Part shown: one piece after another, positions 63,001-64,000 of the stretch
Layout of the letters: each line of letters opens with the position of its first letter
Position numbering within the stretch: the stretch's first letter is position 1
Origin: Membranipora membranacea
Lineage: Eukaryota; Bryozoa; Gymnolaemata; Cheilostomatida; Membraniporidae
DNA length: 64,000 bases
Assembly (NCBI GenBank): GCA_914767715.1
Contig: OU612070.1
Location: forward strand, 13,347,501 to 13,411,500
Direction of reading: 5' to 3'
Notes under the pieces: model-generated
Seen by the model: only the letters and a program-made list of their open reading frames with translations
Database searches by the model: none
Told to the model about the DNA's origin: nothing
Translations under genes and position numbers: made by a program

Positions 63001-63764
63001 CTCATTCAACACGCCGAATATTGGAATCCTCGGATTAACAGGGGGGTCACAACGCTGACTTGAAAATCCAAAAATTATACCAAGGGAGGGTATCATGCTT
63101 TGTTTTCGGCCAGATCAAAAAATAGATTTGCTTCTAACTAACCTCATAAGGAGGAGCAACTCCTGCTCATCTCGAATCTGCAGACGGTTTGGCTCTGCGG
63201 CTTTTCGTTCTCCGTCAGCGGCCGTTTTAATTAGGGCCACTTTTGCTATAAAAAAACATGCCAAACGGCAGCATCGAAAAATTAAATCTCTGTTGGATTC
63301 TTATCAAACTCCGACCAGTTCAAGCTCTTATTGCCCTCATTCAACACGCCGAATATTGGAATCCTCGGATTAACAGGGGGGTCACAACGCTGACTTGAAA
63401 ATCCAAAAATTATATCAAGGGAGGGTATCATGCTTTTTTTTCGGCCAGATCAAAAAATAGATTTGCTTCTAACTAACCTCATAAGGAGGAGCAACTCCTG
63501 CTCATCCCGAATTTGCAGACCGTTTGGCTCTGCGGCTTTTCGTTCTCCGTCAGCGTCCGTTTTAATTAGGGCCACTTTTGCTATAAAAAAACATGCCAAA
63601 CGGCAGCATCGAAAAATTAAATCTCTGTTGGATTCTTATCAAACTCCGACCAGTTCAAGCTCTTATTGCCCTCATTCAACACGCCGAATATTTGAATCAT
63701 CGGATTAACAGGGGGGTCACAACGCTGACTTGAAAATCCAAAAATTATACCAAGGGAGGGTATC
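60083..63764. repeat. Second subfamily, higher-order copy K (11 complete units, cut by window end)
   Basis: Unit starts are 60083, 60417, 60752, 61087, 61422, 61757, 62093, 62426, 62761, 63095 and 63430. This block matches copy H from 48033 onward at a constant offset of 12,050 bp with no net indel, so a segment of at least 3.9 kb is duplicated nearly exactly. Private differences are few, for example TCAGCATCC at 61207-61215, TTTTTTCCGG at 62765-62774 and ATGCTTTGTTTTC at 63095. Confidence 0.87.
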
Positions 63765-64000
63765 ATGCTTTTTTTTCGGCCAGATCAAAAAATAGATTTG
63801 CTTCTAACTAACCTCATAAGGAGGAGCAACTCCTGCTCATCCCGAATTTGCAGACCGTTTGGCTCTGCGGCTTTTCGTTCTCCGTCAGCGTCCGTTTTAA
63901 TTAGGGCCACTTTTGCTTTAAAAAAACATGCCAAACGGCAGCATCGAAAAATTTAATCTCTGTTGGATTCTTATCAAACTCCGACCAGTTCAAGCTCTTA
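63765..64000. repeat. Partial repeat unit at window end
   Basis: This is the first 236 bp of a unit carrying AATTTGCAG and GCTTTAAAA, the same markers as units 37994 and 51715. It has a private AAAATTTAATC change. The array continues beyond the window. Confidence 0.95.

Larger units (their letters stand above)
1..64000. repeat. Giant tandem array of a ~335 bp unit (190 complete copies)
   Basis: The window reads as head-to-tail copies of one unit of about 335 bp, all in the same orientation. I anchored units on the ATG after GGGAGGGTATC and found 191 starts between 176 and 63765. All 190 intervals are 333, 334, 335 or 336 bp. Most length changes are single bases in homopolymers or at a few recurrent sites: the T8 tract and the C after it, the A6 and A7 tracts, the G5-G7 run after the ORF stop, and CATGCC or AAACGG. 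Units differ from one another at a small set of recurrent positions. No unique sequence, mobile element or conventional gene lies anywhere in the window. Both ends of the window fall inside a unit, so the true array is longer. By general knowledge, homogeneous arrays of this size with higher-order structure are typical of eukaryotic satellite DNA; a prokaryotic array would be exceptional but is not excluded from sequence alone. Confidence 0.98.

Noticed and set aside
1-64000. CRISPR array
   Set aside because: There is no alternation of short repeats and unique spacers; the full 335 bp is repeated with only scattered substitutions.
1-64000. Roughly 190 independent protein-coding genes
   Set aside because: About a third of the copies are frameshifted or stopped, no family is recognised, and intact copies are expected simply because units are copied from one another. 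I list one reference ORF at low confidence instead.
1-64000. Transposon or retrotransposon array
   Set aside because: No terminal inverted repeats, target-site duplications, transposase or reverse transcriptase sequence is present in the window; units abut directly with no border.
1-64000. Ribosomal RNA or 5S gene cluster
   Set aside because: The unit length could suit a 5S repeat, but no 5S or other rRNA sequence is recognisable on either strand.

Overview
The whole 64 kb window is one uninterrupted tandem array of a unit of about 335 bp. I place 191 unit starts, anchored on the ATG that follows GGGAGGGTATC, from 176 to 63765. That gives 190 complete units plus a partial unit at each end. 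Every spacing is 333-336 bp, so no gene, insertion sequence or unique DNA interrupts the array, and neither border of the array is in view. The reference unit is about 43% GC (145 of 335 by hand count). It has 15 CpG where about 15 are expected, so CpG is not depleted.

Layout. From 176 to 34312 the units form a higher-order repeat (HOR). A marker unit recurs at 3191, 11558, 19588, 21596 and 29628, giving periods of 25, 24, 6 and 24 units; the 24-unit copies are about 8.03 kb. From 34313 to the end a second, related subfamily takes over. Its marker unit recurs at 34313, 41007, 48033, 56067, 58075 and 60083 (20, 21, 24, 6 and 6 units, then a truncated copy). Variants are shared in register between copies, with one- or two-unit losses and gains and mosaic units. 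This is the expected signature of unequal exchange and gene conversion.

Inside each unit. The + strand has a 92-codon ORF preceded by a well-spaced GGAGG. About one third of the units break it by frameshift or stop, and I recognise no family in it. The unit also holds several short inverted repeats, an extended -10-like TGGTATAAT on the minus strand, a TGCTATAAA on the plus strand, and homopolymer T/A tracts next to hairpins. Together these could delimit two overlapping antisense RNAs per unit, but that is only a model.

Organism. The sequence does not identify it. A long, gene-free, HOR-organised array with a near-dinucleosomal period is most like eukaryotic satellite DNA (centromeric, pericentromeric or other heterochromatin). 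The GGAGG-ATG and -10-like motifs keep open a prokaryotic or mobile-element array of repeated small RNA or micro-ORF genes. The flanks, which would decide this, are outside the window. There is no pathway or operon to describe: the object here is the array.
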